Assembly (NCBI GenBank): GCA_026182355.1
Contig: JAPFBL010000068.1
Span: 11,941,001 to 12,005,000 of the forward strand
Direction: 5' to 3'
DNA length: 64,000 nucleotides
Source of the DNA: Hermatobates lingyangjiaoensis
Lineage: Eukaryota; Arthropoda; Insecta; Hemiptera; Hermatobatidae
Shown here: positions 12,298-25,701 of the stretch, in pieces
How positions within the stretch are numbered: position 1 is the first letter of the stretch
Layout of the letters: every line of letters begins with the position of its first letter
Notes under the pieces: generated by a model
The model's input: the letters and a program-made list of their open reading frames with translations, nothing else
What the model was told of the DNA's origin: nothing
Databases searched by the model: none
Made by a program: the position numbers and the translations under genes

Positions 12298-12507
12298 TGT
12301 AGGCTAAAAAGCTAATGAAATGGTCTCCACATATAAAAATTTAATCGTATAAACAACGCGTTTCGAACACTTAGTCAATGTCAACTCTCTGATGACATTG
12401 TATTTTTTAGTTTATGCCTTAAGAAGAACATTAAGTGTTCGAAACGCGTTATTTATACGATTAAATTCTTATATGTGGGGACTATTTCATTAGCTTTTTA
12501 CTCTACA
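12298..12507. mobile_element. Fold-back element (210 bp, ~80-bp inverted arms)
   Basis: The left arm (about 12,298-12,373) and right arm (about 12,432-12,507) are inverted copies with few mismatches. They start TGTAGgcTAAAAAGCTAATG on one side and its complement on the other. The inner ends contain CGCGTTTCGAACACTTA and its complement. The ~60-bp centre has a second nested hairpin (CAATGTCA/TGACATTG) with a CTGATGA string at 12,389. The right arm has a GAACA-ttaa-GTGTTC hairpin followed by GAAACG. No ORF is present. It is probably a non-autonomous fold-back or solo PLE-terminus palindrome. Confidence 0.65.
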
Positions 12508-14524
12508 ATACTTTTTTTATTGAAATTTTGCTATAACTAACTACCAAATTTTAGTATTGACTAACAACAAAATTTGTTCAAATTAGGAACTAAAATGACA
12601 TATACAAGTGTGTTTCTAATGGAAATGTGCAGAGCAGATATGTAAAACACTCATGACATTTAAAATTGCAAGAACTCTGATTTACATTTTTCTAAAACAA
12701 CATAGATGGTTTCAACAACATAATAACTATAAAAGTGAACTATTTGTTTCATTTATTTAGATAGTAAACAATTTTTATACTCATCAAAAGCAGTTTATTA
12801 ATTTTTTCAACTTTATGATAGTACTAGGCAAAAAATATTGAAGTTAACATGAATGCAATGATAAAAGCACTGTTATCATTGTAATGGACACTTTAAAAGG
12901 TGTTAAAGGGTTTGGATTTTTTTTTATTGCCTTACCGGTGTACTTTTTTAATAATTTCTAATGAACGCTTGAAGAAACTGTAAGGAAATTAACACTCTTT
13001 ATATAGACCATGTTTTGATTATATTGTTGGTGAAATTGATGATGAAATACATTTAACAATGGCGCCAGATTCATATAAAGCGTTTTTAAATTAAAAAATT
13101 TACTTGCATAGTCAGCTTTCCAGAACTTTTTGAAAATTCCTCTTGTAAGGTAAATTACGCTTCAGAAATAGAATGGCTAGCAATCACTTATAAAAAATTT
13201 GGTTTGGCCTAAACTTAACTGAAACACAATATCAAATTCGATACTAAATTCAGTTGAGGTTTTATTTTAATGTAGCATCGTGTAGATGTAATATCAAACT
13301 TTATGATAATGTGTTATCAAAAGCATAGATAATACATTTAATTACTTCCTTTGACTAACACACACATTATCAATTTAATGACTTAATATTCTTTAATGTG
13401 ACTATATCTATTTAATCATTTTTAATATTACAATCATTTTTATAGAACAATCTGGTGTGCTATTATTATTATTATCATCATCATCCAACCGAGGTCCTGA
13501 ATCTCATCGGACTGGTACGTACACTACCCTGGCAATATGGTTGGGTTTAGAGGTTTTCACCTCCCTATAGTCTGTATTGTTAATATGATGTTAATTGCTA
13601 GTTGCACAAATGTTAGTTAAGAAGACAAAGTTAGATATTCCACAAATATTTTTAAAATTTCGTTTTGAAGAAATATTGTTTTCCTCATAAAGTTCAGTTA
13701 GAATAATCTTTTCCGACTGAATCAAACTAGGCTATTCTAAATGAATCCACCATTCACCTGATTCCTTTTTTAGATATTCATGAATTATGTTCCTAAGAAA
13801 TGTAGCTAATTCTCAAGATTTCAGATGGTTTGTTTGGCTGCCACCCTTTCAAAATGGTGAACTACCCCATTTTCTTATTCCTTTGTGCCCAAGAACTCAC
13901 ATAAGGTTCATTAGTTTTTACTGACTTTATTATGAACTTTTGAACAGTCAGATATATAAAAAATGTGAAAATGAATACTTTTTTAGGAATCCAGAAACAT
14001 TCAATTTCATTTGATCATTCTTCATCACGTTGAAGCCTCTGCAAAATTGAAGAGAAAAATTGTATCCAAAAACATACGAACCAAACTATTAATGTTTGGT
14101 TGTATTAAAGCTTAGAGCATATTATATTCCACAGAGTCATTTGGATGTTTTCCAGTCTTAATAGATAGTAAATTGATGTTTCTTGGTAAAAACACCTATG
14201 TTTGGGACGTTTAATAATTTTCTTTTCTGGAGGTAGCGCATATTGTCATCATTTGTTTTTGTAGCTTATTAAGGTTAATTTAGGTTCCATTAGTCTTGCA
14301 TACCTTAGAAACATTCCATAATAGACTCATGTGATACGATTTGTTTTATTACAATAGTAACAGTAATTTACTGAGCCATTTTTAGATCCAAACTGAAGAT
14401 TTATGGCCCAATTTCTACAAAAAAATATCTCACACCACAATATTGATTCGTATTCATGTACAACTGACGTTCTGGTAATCATTTTTAATGAACGTGCCTC
14501 CTACAATATTGCCTCCTGCTTTTT
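12508..14524. other. AT-rich intergenic DNA with small microsatellite
   Basis: No gene is recognised. A compound (ATT)n(ATC)n microsatellite lies at about 13,459-13,488 and is followed by about 80 bp of slightly GC-richer unique sequence. Confidence 0.4.
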
Positions 14525-14618
14525 ACATTACTATAAGTAAATTATAGTGATCATGAAAAAATTCAGTTTAGAGATATTAACAGATTTACATGTTTTGAGT
14601 TTCCTAGAGTTCTTCTTG

Positions 14619-14685
<67 letters not shown>

Positions 14686-15750
14686 TATGTGTGTGTGCGT
14701 GTAGTGGGTGTATGTATACAAAAGTTTGTGGGGCGCTGTAGGTCACACTATTAAATGAATTAAATTAATATTTTACACAAAAATGGCACTGATAGTGTAA
14801 ATATATACTCTATTCTTTGGGAGGAATTGTGCATAATGGGAAAGTAATTTTTTTGCCAAAAATTTTTTTTTGACATTTTTTCCCTAAACCATCAACTCTA
14901 GAGTCTTGAAACTTTGGCATTATAATGAAAGCAACAAATAACCAAAAAAATCATCAGATTTTTAAAACAAGTGGAAATAGTTTTTTTTTTCAGTAAAATG
15001 TAAAATTTTTTTGTCTTATGGTTCAAGGTGGAGCTTGTATGGTGAATATAAATAAACCATACCGTTTAACGAGTCAAAATGAAATTTGATTTAAAAATAG
15101 AACATTATGTGAGGTAAGTAGAGGTATTTTTTTTTCAAAATTGCACTAACCAAATGGGAGTAATACATTTTAGGTTTTTAGAAATTGTTTTTTGACGCTA
15201 AACGAAAAAATTGAACAAAAAATTTCCTGAATTTCAATTACCTCAAACAGAATAAATGTATAAAAATTGAGTATTCATCCTGGACTAATGCATCACTTGC
15301 TACTTTTATCGGATTTATTTACATTGTTTACATTTACTTAAATTTTTTAAGAGATTCAATTGAAATAAAATGAATGTTTATAGATTAAATGAAAAAAAAA
15401 TAGAAAGGATTTAAAGACTTAATATGAAATGTAAGAAGAATAAAATTCTTACATGTAAAAATCAACGCCAATCAAACATAATTTCTGATGCATCGCATGG
15501 TATGATGGATTCGTCTAACAAAATGCTCTGATTAATCCAAAGGTTGCACCCTTGGACAAAACTTAATATTAGTTGTAATTATTTTTTTCTTTACGAATCA
15601 TATTTTCTTTCGGTAATACTGAAGTATGAGGAATGGATTCTTTTGTTCTATATTACAAAACGGAAACTATTTTAAGCTAATTTTTCAAGTTGTCATGAAA
15701 TTTGATATTATGTTTACTTTTAGTAAAGTTGAGTGTAGACCACTCCAAAT
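14525..15750 (+). mobile_element. HINE-like repeat, near full-length, type-B interior
   Basis: The copy has the 5' palindrome (ACATTACTATAAGTAAAT), a long (GT)n at 14,617-14,700, the TTTTTGCCAAAAA block and the 3' hairpin GAGTGTAGACCACTCCAAAT. Both flanks read TTTTTAC, a plausible target duplication or a T-rich target. The interior at about 15,480-15,560 has the GGATTCGTCTAACAAAATGC block of type B in place of the small antisense ORF region. Confidence 0.75.
14617..14700. repeat. (GT)n microsatellite inside HINE-like repeat
   Basis: About 84 bp of nearly pure GT, interrupted by a GG and by TGTATG steps. It lies at the position where other copies carry GT/GGGT repeats, so it is an inherited part of the element that has expanded. 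Confidence 0.9.
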
Positions 15751-18207
15751 TTTTACTAAGGGACCTCACCTTGTTCATATGTGATTTTTGAATACTATAT
15801 ATAACATATACGACACTAATTTATCAACACATCATTTGATAAATCAAACAAGTTTAAGACGTATTTAAGTTTTTTGTCATTAGAGTACTACTCAACTGCA
15901 CTTTCATTTTTATCATTTTTACTGTAATGATATGAATCAATAAAAGTTTCTAAATTTCTGTAATAACATATCCATTTGGTTATAAGATATGTGCAATTTG
16001 AAAAGAAGCAAATGTTACAGTCAGTGGTACTATGTTGTGATTTTGTAGAAAACCACTGATAATTAAATCACTACGAGCTAAAAATTACGAATAATAAAAA
16101 TAACCTCTCTCACTGTACTAACACTTTACACCTTCAAGAAAATAATACTCTAAATACGAACTTCAATCAGTAACTTCTTTGGGATATCATACACAGAACA
16201 TCGATTGAATTGCCAATTTGTTGTTCCATTCCCGTTGTCAATTTTCATGGACAAATCAATCATGTTCTGTAACTGAAATCTGAAGTATGCTATCAGTTAA
16301 AGACAGCTTTTAGTGTCTTCTCCTGTTGAGGTCGTACATTTCATGTTAAAAGAGAGGTTTTTCATTTTTTATCAAATTATCTATTGTCAAATATTGTTGT
16401 TAGTTTAAAATCAAATATACTTGAAAATAACCTGAAAAATTGAGTATTTCAAAAGTTAACATCCTTTAATTTTACTTTTATTTTCTAAAAAAAATATCAG
16501 ATTTATATAGGATATTTATTTTTAATTTTTTTAAGTGATGTTGATATTAGCTATTTGTTATGTAGATGTTAACGAATGGTGGTTTAATAAAGACGGCTTC
16601 TCTATAACTCCATGGTATAAGTTAGTTTTTTTTGTAAAGCAGTAACATTTTTGTTGAACTTTTAATATAACTTTTCTGAAACAAAGAAAAGGGAGTTGAT
16701 TTCACATTTCAATCAGTAGCGTAGATTTTTCCAGCTCCTTCATTTTACGACTTTGTTTTTCCATAAGGCTTTCTTTTGTACAAGTCATCGCCTACTTTTC
16801 AAACAACTCGCTTTCTTCCTAAGTTTTTTTTTTTTGATGTTGATTTAGTGTTATTTTTTACGTTTTATATTAAAAATATTTGTGTGCCTCTTTTGAAATT
16901 AAATTTTAAACAAATGTCGTGTTTAAAATCAGTATAGTAGTATTCAATTTCCTAATGATGTGAGTTATAATTATTGTAATTCCTGTAATAACTTTTAAAA
17001 GAAATTAAAATTTGTTGTGATAAAATATCTTTTAGTTAACTAAAACAGGATTTTATAATCTTAACAGTAATACCATATTGTTTTTTGTTCATTTAAATGT
17101 GGCAAATAACACATGAGGAGTTTAATATATAAATTTATGCAATATCTGAATTTTATAACAACAATCAATTAATTCTTTTTGCCCCAAACTTTTCTAACTA
17201 AATGGTTGCTTCAATTAATGATTTGTTTGATTTTTAAAACCATGTTTAAATTTCAATATTAACCACTTTCTACTCACGTAGTTGTATTAAAATTAAGAAA
17301 CAGTTACATGGAATTAATTAATTTAGTTACGGCCAAATATGTTTACCATCATTGTAAATAATATAGAGATTATTTTCTTCAATAATTAGTAACTGATAAA
17401 AAATTTGTCACTTGAGAGAAATGGTTGAAGTATTTGTTTGCATATCTCATGACACAAATGGAACCAACCACAAATAACTTGGCTTCTTGACATAGGATAA
17501 TACCACTGAGTATATAGACAGTGGTATCATCTTTGATACCTTCGTATCATATAACAACCCTAAAATGATACAAAATGTTAAATTTAGCATTTCAGAAAAG
17601 CTTTATTTGTAATTTAATTTGCCTTTTAAATCGGTGATATAGAGAAATCTATTTCCGAAACGAACAAAACAAGATGTTTGGCACTTTTATTCTTTCAATG
17701 TAAAACTAATGCACATTACATTTTTTAGTTTATTTCTCAGATATCTTTTTTCTCCAGAAAATATTGAAAATGGGTATGCTCTTCTTTATCCAAAAGACCA
17801 TATCTTGCCAAAAAAAAGGTAACAATATTGAATCATCAGAAATTTACTGGTAAAATCTTTTAACTAAGATCATGAAGTGATTTTTTTTTCAAAATATGTG
17901 TGTTAAGAATGAAACTAATTTGCATAATAATTCATACTGTTGGAATGTGCGCATATCATCATAGTATATGATGTCTATGAAGGTAGATTATTCCATAGAT
18001 TCATAACTTATATAAGTTCATAAAATAAATGGAATTATGCTTATCAGATTAGATTAGTCTGATCATAGTGGAGATTGTAGCTTTTTTTTAACATATTTAT
18101 TTAAATATGCAACTACGCATATGTTGCGTAACAAGCATATGTAGTGTGAGTAATACAAATAACTTTGACAAACATGAGCAAAGAATGAAACCCACTGGTT
18201 CAACTTT
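15751..18207. other. AT-rich intergenic DNA, nothing recognised
   Basis: No coding region, tandem array or family member was recognised on either strand in this ~2.5 kb. Confidence 0.4.
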
Positions 18208-18438
18208 TCACTTCGTTTCTTGATTCTGGATCATCTTGGCAGTAGGTACCTCGACTATCTTAAGTCGTCTTGGGGGATTCTGAGAAGGTGAGGAAGGAGC
18301 AAGGTTTTGTACGAGTGCATTGGGGTGAGAGGAAAGTTTGGTATGAAACGCCTTGTAACTATCAGTGGCTAAAGAGATTATAGTTAACTCGCGAAAACAG
18401 ATATAAAACATTATGACGGCTTGACCACATACCACCAT
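18208..18438 (-). CDS. Unrecognised small ORF (76 codons) in GC-richer patch
   Basis: I do not recognise the product. The ORF starts with a hydrophobic stretch and ends in a Pro/Ser-rich then Lys-containing region (SSHPNALVQNLAPSSPSQNP). The patch is GC-richer than its flanks, which gives weak support for coding or conserved sequence. No splice signals or homologous copies are seen in the window. It may be spurious, an isolated exon, or part of a decayed element. Confidence 0.2.
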   Translation of the reverse strand: MVVCGQAVIMFYICFRELTIISLATDSYKAFHTKLSSHPNALVQNLAPSSPSQNPPRRLKIVEVPTAKMIQNQETK

Positions 18439-18664
18439 CTATTGTATAATCATGTTGGTAAAGAAATTTTTTGGATTAATATTTAAAAGATAATTTTTCA
18501 CTTTTCAACATTCCTTTACTTATTCCTTCGTCAGAAAAAAATAGGTTCTGACAGATTTACCGGATTTCAGATCTCCTGAAAGTATTTTTCATGTTGACAT
18601 CCTGAAAAATGACTGTCAAGTTTATCAATAGTTTGATATCTATGGAGAATATAGTATTATAAAA

Positions 18665-21615
18665 AATCTGGAGTGGCCTACACTCTACTTTACTATAAGT
18701 AACTTAATGTCAAATTTCTTGAGTATATAAAACATAACATCTCATTTAAGCATAACGTAAACATCTAAATGGGATATAATTATTAGCATTGCATTCGTGA
18801 GGTAGTACAGATAGTGATTGAAGGACATATCAATTTATAAGCTTATTTTTGTACATCACAAATAATTTATTATTTGTAAATAATTTCATTAGTATAACTA
18901 CAGCAGTAAGAACATTTTTGAAAAACCAATGTATACATTTCTTGAAACGACATATTATCCTACGGTAAAACATAGCTATTGTTTAAATAGCCATTTCAAA
19001 CGATTTCTTACATCGTTTACTTGACATCCTTCTACATTGAATATTAAAGTAAAATTTTCAAATTTAAAACAGTAAAATACCCTTTTTTTCTCTGAAAAAC
19101 ATCATAAACAGCGAAGAAAAAAATGTTGTTTTAAGATGATTTATAGTTAAAGATGTACGATAATTACATTTATTAATCTCTAAACGAAAGATTTCAATTT
19201 TGAATTATCTTTTACATTTTTGGTTTTTTATAGAATTATTATACTGTGAATTTTATGTCTTCTAAGTATTTAAAAAGGTCATTTTCCTTCCCCTTTAGCA
19301 AATAACATATATACAAATTATTTCTGAGTGAGTGTTATCATTTTCCTGCACAATATTATTCCTCTTACATCTCATATACGTCAATAAACAATTTAAACTG
19401 TTCCTTTATAAAATCAATTTTAACTCAGTGGATTCGATAAAAAAATTTCTAAGTCAATGTAAACAATGTAAAAAAATCTGGAGTGGCCTACACTCTACTT
19501 TACTATAAGTAACTTAATGTCAAATTTCTTGAGTATATAAAACATAACGTCTCATTTAAGCATAACGTAAACATCTAAATGGGATATAATTATTAGCCCT
19601 TCATTCCTGAGGTAGTACAGATAGTGATTGAAGGACATATCAATTTATAAGCTTATTTTTGTACATCACAAATAATTTATTATTTGCAAATAATTTCATT
19701 ATTATAACTACAGCAGTAATAACATTTTTTAAAAACCGAAGTGAACATTTCTTGATACAAAATATTCTCCTACAAGAGAACATGACTTTTGTTTAAATAG
19801 CCAGTGGATTTCTTATATCGTTTACTTGACATTCTTCTACATTGAATATTATAGTATTTATTTTTTTACATGTTACAATATTATTCCTCTTACATCTCAA
19901 ATAACTCAATAATCAATTTAAATTGTTCCTTTATAAATATCAATTTTATCTCAGTGGAATCGCTCAAAAAATTTCCAAGTCAATGTAAACAATGAAAAAA
20001 AATCTGGAGTGGCCTACGCTCTACTTTACTATAAGTAACTTAATGTCAATTTTCTTGAGTATATAAAATATAACGTCTCATTTAAGCATAACATAAATAT
20101 CTAAATGGGATATAATTATTAGCATTTCATTCGTGAGGTAGTACAGATAGTGATTGAAGGACATATCAATTTATAAGCTTATATTTGTACATCACAAATA
20201 ATTTATTATTTGCAAATAATTTCATTAGTATAACTACAGCAGTAATAACATTTTTGAAAAACCAAAGTGAACATTTCTTGATACGAAATATTATCCTACA
20301 AGAGAACATGGTTCAAATAGCCAGTAGATCTCTTACATCGTTTACTTGACATCCTTCTACATTGAATATTAAAATAAAATTTTCAAATTTAAAACCAGAA
20401 AATACCCTTTTTTTCTCTGAAAAACATCTTAAACAGCGAAGAAAATGTTGTTTTAAGGTGATTTGTTAATTAAAGATGTACGATAATTACATTTATTAAT
20501 CTCTAAACGAAAGATTTCAATTTTGAATTATCTTTTACATATTTGGTTTTTAATAGAATTATTATACTGGGAATTTTATGGCTTCTTAGTATTTAATAAG
20601 ATCATTTTCCTTCCCCTCTGTCAAATAACATATATACGAATTTTTTCACATTGAGTGTTATTATTTTCCTGCACAATATTATTCCTCTTAAATCTCATAT
20701 AAGTCAATAAACAATTTAAATTATTCCTTTATAAATATTTATTTTATCTCAGTGGATTCGCTCAAAAAATTTCTAAGTCAATGTAAACAATGTAAAAAAA
20801 TATAAAAATTCGACAAGTATAGCAGGTGATCTCTTACTCTAGGATAAACAAACAGTTTTTATAGCGTTATGGCTCTTTTCCGTAATAGAAACTTCATGAT
20901 TTTTTTTTCATGAATTGCTAATTTTTTGTTCCATTTTTGGTCAAATTTTCATTATTTTTTAATGAGCCGTTTAGCGTCAAAAAAAAAACATTTTCTGAAA
21001 ACAGAAATCGTACTGTTACGCCCCACTAGCGAATGTAATTTTGAAAAAAAATATCTCACCTCATTCTCCACATAATGTTTTTTTTTAGACATAGTTTCAT
21101 TTTGATCCGTCAAATAGTATGGCTTGTATCGCCTTCACAAGGTTTGAGATTGAATTATAAGTCAAAATTTGTACTTTTTATTGAAAAAAAAATATTTCCC
21201 GTTGTTTTAAAATTCTGAATATATTTTTCGTTTGTTGCATTTGTAACCTCAAAGATAATGTCAAAGTTTCAAAACTCTAGGGTTATCAGTTTAGGAGAAA
21301 TAAATGTTTTCTAAAAAACGGTTTTTGGCAAAAAAAGTGACTTTCCCATTATGCATAATTCTTCCCAAACAATAGGGATCTTCGTCTTTATGGGGTCCAT
21401 TTTTGTGTAAAATATCAACTTGATCTATCAAAGATTCTGGACCGTAGCGTGGTAGCAAGCAATGCTAACACACTCACCTCCCACCCACCCACACACACAC
21501 AGACATCATCGTAAAAACGTCATAAAACGACTTCTGGGACCTCAAAACATGTAATTCCGTCAAAATCTCGAGATCGAATTTTTTCACGATCACTATACTT
21601 TACTTATAGTAAAGT
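18665..21615 (-). mobile_element. Compound HINE-like repeat with three tandem 3' halves
   Basis: On the minus strand a complete 5' body starts at 21,615 (ACTTTACTATAAGTAAAG; microsatellite about 21,480-21,500) and reaches a first 3' end at 20,002. The sequence then restarts at TACATTGTTTACATTGAC and runs to a second 3' end at 19,476, then restarts at the same point and runs to a third 3' end at 18,665. The units are about 790, 525 (internally deleted) and 810 bp. All three carry the same 3' hairpin GAGTGTAGGCCACTC (with minor variation) and CCAGAT. The junctions fall at the same T-rich point each time. Confidence 0.8.
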
Positions 21616-21639
21616 AAAAATTCAAAAAAAGGAAAACCA

Positions 21640-21870
21640 CTAGGAAAATGAAAAACAAAAGAAATAAATGCTCTGAGGCCTTTCACTTTATGTCATCAGG
21701 GAGCAAACGAAGTAAGAAAGACATTGTTCCTTTCTTACGGTTGGAGAACTAACCGTCTCTGAACCAGTGCGCTTGGTTTCCCTCTCTTATCTCTCCTGAA
21801 GACGGTTCAAACCGAAAATTTGCAACTGTAAGTGTGTGCTTTTAATTTCTCAATGTTTCTTTTTTGTACA
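21640..21870 (+). mobile_element. PLE-tail-like fragments (two opposed cores)
   Basis: The segment 21,735-21,870 aligns with the 3' end of the PLE at 63,520-63,620. It shares GCTTGGTtTCCC, CTCCTGAAGACGG, CCGAAAATTTG and CTGTAAGTGTGT. Its hairpin CGGTT/AACCG between CTGAAGA (21,796) and GAAA is perfect. Just upstream, 21,640-21,705 read on the minus strand matches 63,868-63,930 and has CTGATGA-hairpin-GAAAGG. Two more hairpins (GTAAGAAAG/CTTTCTTAC and ACGGTT/AACCGT) sit between them. No coding sequence remains. Confidence 0.6.
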
Positions 21871-23688
21871 TTGATATTGTTGATAGTTTAAAAAAGAGCC
21901 TTGTTCTATTTAGTTAATTTTGAAACATGGGAAAAGAGCATAACTGTTTCTTATGCAAAATGGTATTAATTGGAACCGGCTCTTTTGCTGATTTTACAGA
22001 CATTAATTTAAATTCCATAAATTTATTTCATCCTAATTATTATTTAATTTAGCTCATCAATATATTTAATTGAATATTTTCTCTAATATTCATATTTAAT
22101 AATTAAAATTGTCTGAACTTAGGCTATTAGATGGGAAAATATTACATTAAGCGAGAACTACTAGTAACTACAAATTAGTACTAAGTTCAATATACTGTAA
22201 TTTGTTATAATTCTATAGCAGTAATTCAATTTTGCCATAACTGAATACAGTTATTAAAATAACTAAATTAATAATCTTATTAATTAATTAATTAATTAAT
22301 CTCATTAAAATAAATAAAGTCATTGAATTGATTGTCTATGTGTTTGGCAATAATTTTCCACAGAGTTTAGTAATTCGTATACACGGTGACAATATTAACT
22401 TATCAATGATTCTCTAATATTTTTACCTATATTATAGTTGAATGGAGCTGACCCAAAATTATTATTATTGCTTAGTCAGCAATGGTTGCTTGCAATTTGA
22501 AAGTATTATTTTATGAACATATATTGGCAATGTAAATTGGCAATTCAAAAATTTTTCCCTCGTAGGTCCCTTGGCTTACAATTGACATCTCAACTCCATC
22601 ATCGTGTATATAATGTAATATAATATAACAAACTCCACCGTTGAGTCTGTTTATAATGGGTTATTTATTTCTCCTAAAGCTACCTTAAAATCTTCCCAAA
22701 GGCAAATATAGTTTTATTTCTTGAATCTTATTACAAGTAATTGGTGAAGAATTTATTCCAACAAATCTAAAACCCATGCTTCATGTTAAACTAGACTGGG
22801 TGCGACAAATTTCTCAAGAGTCTCAAGATGTGAGAGTTTGATAAAAGTTTGATCAATTTCTTCCTTATATCATATTTTATTTCAAATAAATAACATTAAC
22901 TATAACAAAAAATAACATTAGATATAAATATAATGTTATCAGCCTGCAGCTAATCCATTAGAAATCAATTTTCCGTAATTAATATCTTTTAAATGTGTAA
23001 ATCTTGGCATTTCATAAAATTATAAACTTATAAAACGTAATGACTTCCAGAAACTTTTTTCCTAATAGCCAATCAAAGAAAAGAAGTGATAAGTAGCAAT
23101 ACTCATGAAAAGTAATATTTATCAATGAAAATAAGATGAATAAAGCAATGAACATTTCAAGTAAGACAATGACATTTTAAAACTGATAAATTCATAATTA
23201 ATTTTAAGATGAGAATTTATAAAAAAAACAGATTCAAATTAAAAAAAAGTTTTTCAAAGTAGTGGTACAATTCTTTGTTTTGAAACTCATTGACGATTCA
23301 CATTCTAATTCTCTTTTTTCGTTTAAATTGGGTTGATTAAACATACTTTTGTAACCGTTTTTAACCTTTCAGGAATTTAAGTTTAATAATTAAATAAATA
23401 ATATTAACAATAACCTTTAACTTCTTCAGTTTTAATTAGTTTATAATTTAAAATGAATCACATAAATTAATTTCTTTTAATTTATTCTTTCCATGTTCTT
23501 GTAAAACTGTTGTTCACTTAAAGTTTTATAGCTATGTCTTTACACGACTCAATGTTCCAGACACATTTCTGAAATATTTAATGCCTTCATTACTTCATAA
23601 TCAGATGTTATTTAATTACTTTAATGCCATTAATAATAATGCTATTTAATCTTATCATTATAGATATTCATATCTAGGTAATCTTTTT
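21871..23688. other. AT-rich intergenic DNA
   Basis: No gene is recognised. A (TTAA)n run lies at about 22,277-22,300. The rest is unique-looking AT-rich sequence. Confidence 0.4.
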
Positions 23689-25701
23689 ACTTTACTATAA
23701 GTAAAGTATAGTGATCGTGAAAAAATTCGATCTCGAGATTTTGACGGAATTACATGTTTTGAGGTCCCAGAAGTCGTTTTATGAAGTTTTTACGATGATC
23801 TCTGTGTGTGTGTGGGTGGGTGGGTGGGTGGGTGAGTGTGTTAGCATTGCTTGTTACCACGCTACGGTCCAGAATCTTTGATGGATCAAGTTGATATTTT
23901 ACACAAAAATGGGCCCCATAAAGACGAAGATCCCTATTGTTTGGGAAGAATTATGCATGATGGAAAAGTCACTTTTTTTGCCAAAAACCGTTTTTTTTAA
24001 AAGATTTATTTCTCCTTGAAAAAGGAAAAGAGCAATAACGCTATAAAAACTGTTTGTTTATCCTAGACTGAGAGATCACCTGCTATACTTGTCGAATTTT
24101 TTATATTTTTTTACATTGTTTACATTGACTTAGAAATTTTTTGAGCAAATCACTGAGATAAAATTGATATTTATAAAGGAATAATTTAAATTGTTTATTG
24201 ACTTATATGAGATGTAAGAGGAATAATATTGTGCAGGAAAATAATAACACTCACTCAGAAAAAATTCGTATATATGTTATTTGACAAAGGGGACGGAAAA
24301 TGATCTTATTAAATACTAAGAAGCTTATTATTATTATTATTTTAAAGATTAAAATTCCCAGTATGATAATTCTATAAAAGACCAAAAATGTAAATGATAA
24401 TTCATAATCTGAATCTTTCGTTTAGAGATTAATAAATGTAATCATCGTACATCTTTAATTAACAAATCACCTTAAAACAACATTTTCTTCGCAGTTAAAG
24501 ATGTTTTTCAGAGAAAAAAAGGATATTTTCCTGTTTTAAATTTAAAAATTTTACTTTAATATTCAATGTAGAAGGATGTCAAGTAAACGATGTAAGAAAT
24601 CTACTGGCTGTTTGAACGAAAGCCATTCTCTTGTAGGAGGATAAATCGTTTCAAGAAATGTTCACTTTGGTTTTTCAAAAATGTTATTACTGCTGTAGTT
24701 TTACTAATGCAATTATTTGCAAATAATAAATTATTTGTGATGTACAAAAATAAGCTTATAAAATGATATGTCCTTCAATCACTATCTGTACTACCTCAGG
24801 AATGATAGGCTAATAATTATATTCCATTTAGATGTTTACGTTATGCTTAAATGAGACGTTATGTTTTATATACTCAAGAAATTTGACATTAAGTTACTTA
24901 TAGTAAAGTAGAGTGTAGGCCACTCCAGATTTTTTTCATTGTTTACATTGACGTAGAAATTTTTTGAGCGATTCCACTGAGATAAAATTGATATTTATAA
25001 GGGAACAATTTAAATTGTTTATTGACTTATATGAGATGTAAGAGGAATAATATTGTGCAGGAAAATGATAACACACACTCTGAAAAAATTCGTATATATG
25101 TTATTTGATACTAAGAAGCCATAAAATTCAAAGTACTCGTATATTATTTCTGTAAAAAACCAAAAATGTAAAAGATAATTCAAAATTGAAATCTTTCGTT
25201 TAGAGATTAATAAATGTAATTATTGTACATCTTTAATTATAAATCACCTTAAAACAACATTTTCTTAGCTGTTTATGATGTTTTTCAGAGAAAAAAGGGT
25301 ATTTTCCTATTTTAAATTTGAAAATTTTACTTTAATATTGAATGTAGAAGGATGTCAAGTAAACGATGTAAGAAATCCACTGGCTATTTGAACAGAGGCT
25401 ATGTTCTCTTGTAGGAGAATATTTCGTATCAAGAAATGTTCACTTTGGTTTTTCAAAAATATTATTACTGCTGTAGTTATAGTAATGAAATTATTTGCAT
25501 CAGCTGTGTGATGTACCAAAATAAGCTTATACATTGATATGTCCTTCAATCACTATCTGTACTACCTCAGGAATGAAAGACTAATAATCATATCCCATTT
25601 AGATGTTAACATTATGCTTAATTGAGACGTTATATATTATATACTCAAGAAATTTGATATTAAGTTACTTATAGTAAAGTTGAGTGAAGGCCACTCCAGA
25701 T
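23689..25701 (+). mobile_element. Compound HINE-like repeat with two tandem 3' halves
   Basis: It has an intact 5' end (ACTTTACTATAAGTAAAG), a GGGT-type microsatellite at about 23,805-23,835 and an internal deletion of roughly 400 bp after the TTTTGCCAAAAACCG block. The first 3' end is at 24,930 (GAGTGTAGGCCACTCCAGAT). The sequence then restarts at CATTGTTTACATTGAC and reaches a second 3' end at 25,701. The restart point is the same as in the compound copy at 18,665-21,615. The second 3' half has an open small antisense ORF (25,355-25,549). Confidence 0.8.
25355..25549 (-). CDS. Recurring small antisense ORF of HINE-like repeat (64 codons)
   Basis: This is the counterpart of the ORF at 1,097-1,315, starting MKDISMYK and containing ITITTAVIIFLK and FLIRNILLQEN. 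It ends with a stop just after the LTSFT block, where the 1.1-kb copy reads on. It has no recognised domain. The version is clearly diverged at the nucleotide level from the others, yet stays open. Confidence 0.3.
   Translation of the reverse strand: MKDISMYKLILVHHTADANNFITITTAVIIFLKNQSEHFLIRNILLQENIASVQIASGFLTSFT

Noticed and set aside
14531..14746. ORFs rich in His-Thr / Cys-Val
   Set aside because: They are translations of the (GT)n tract inside a repeat.
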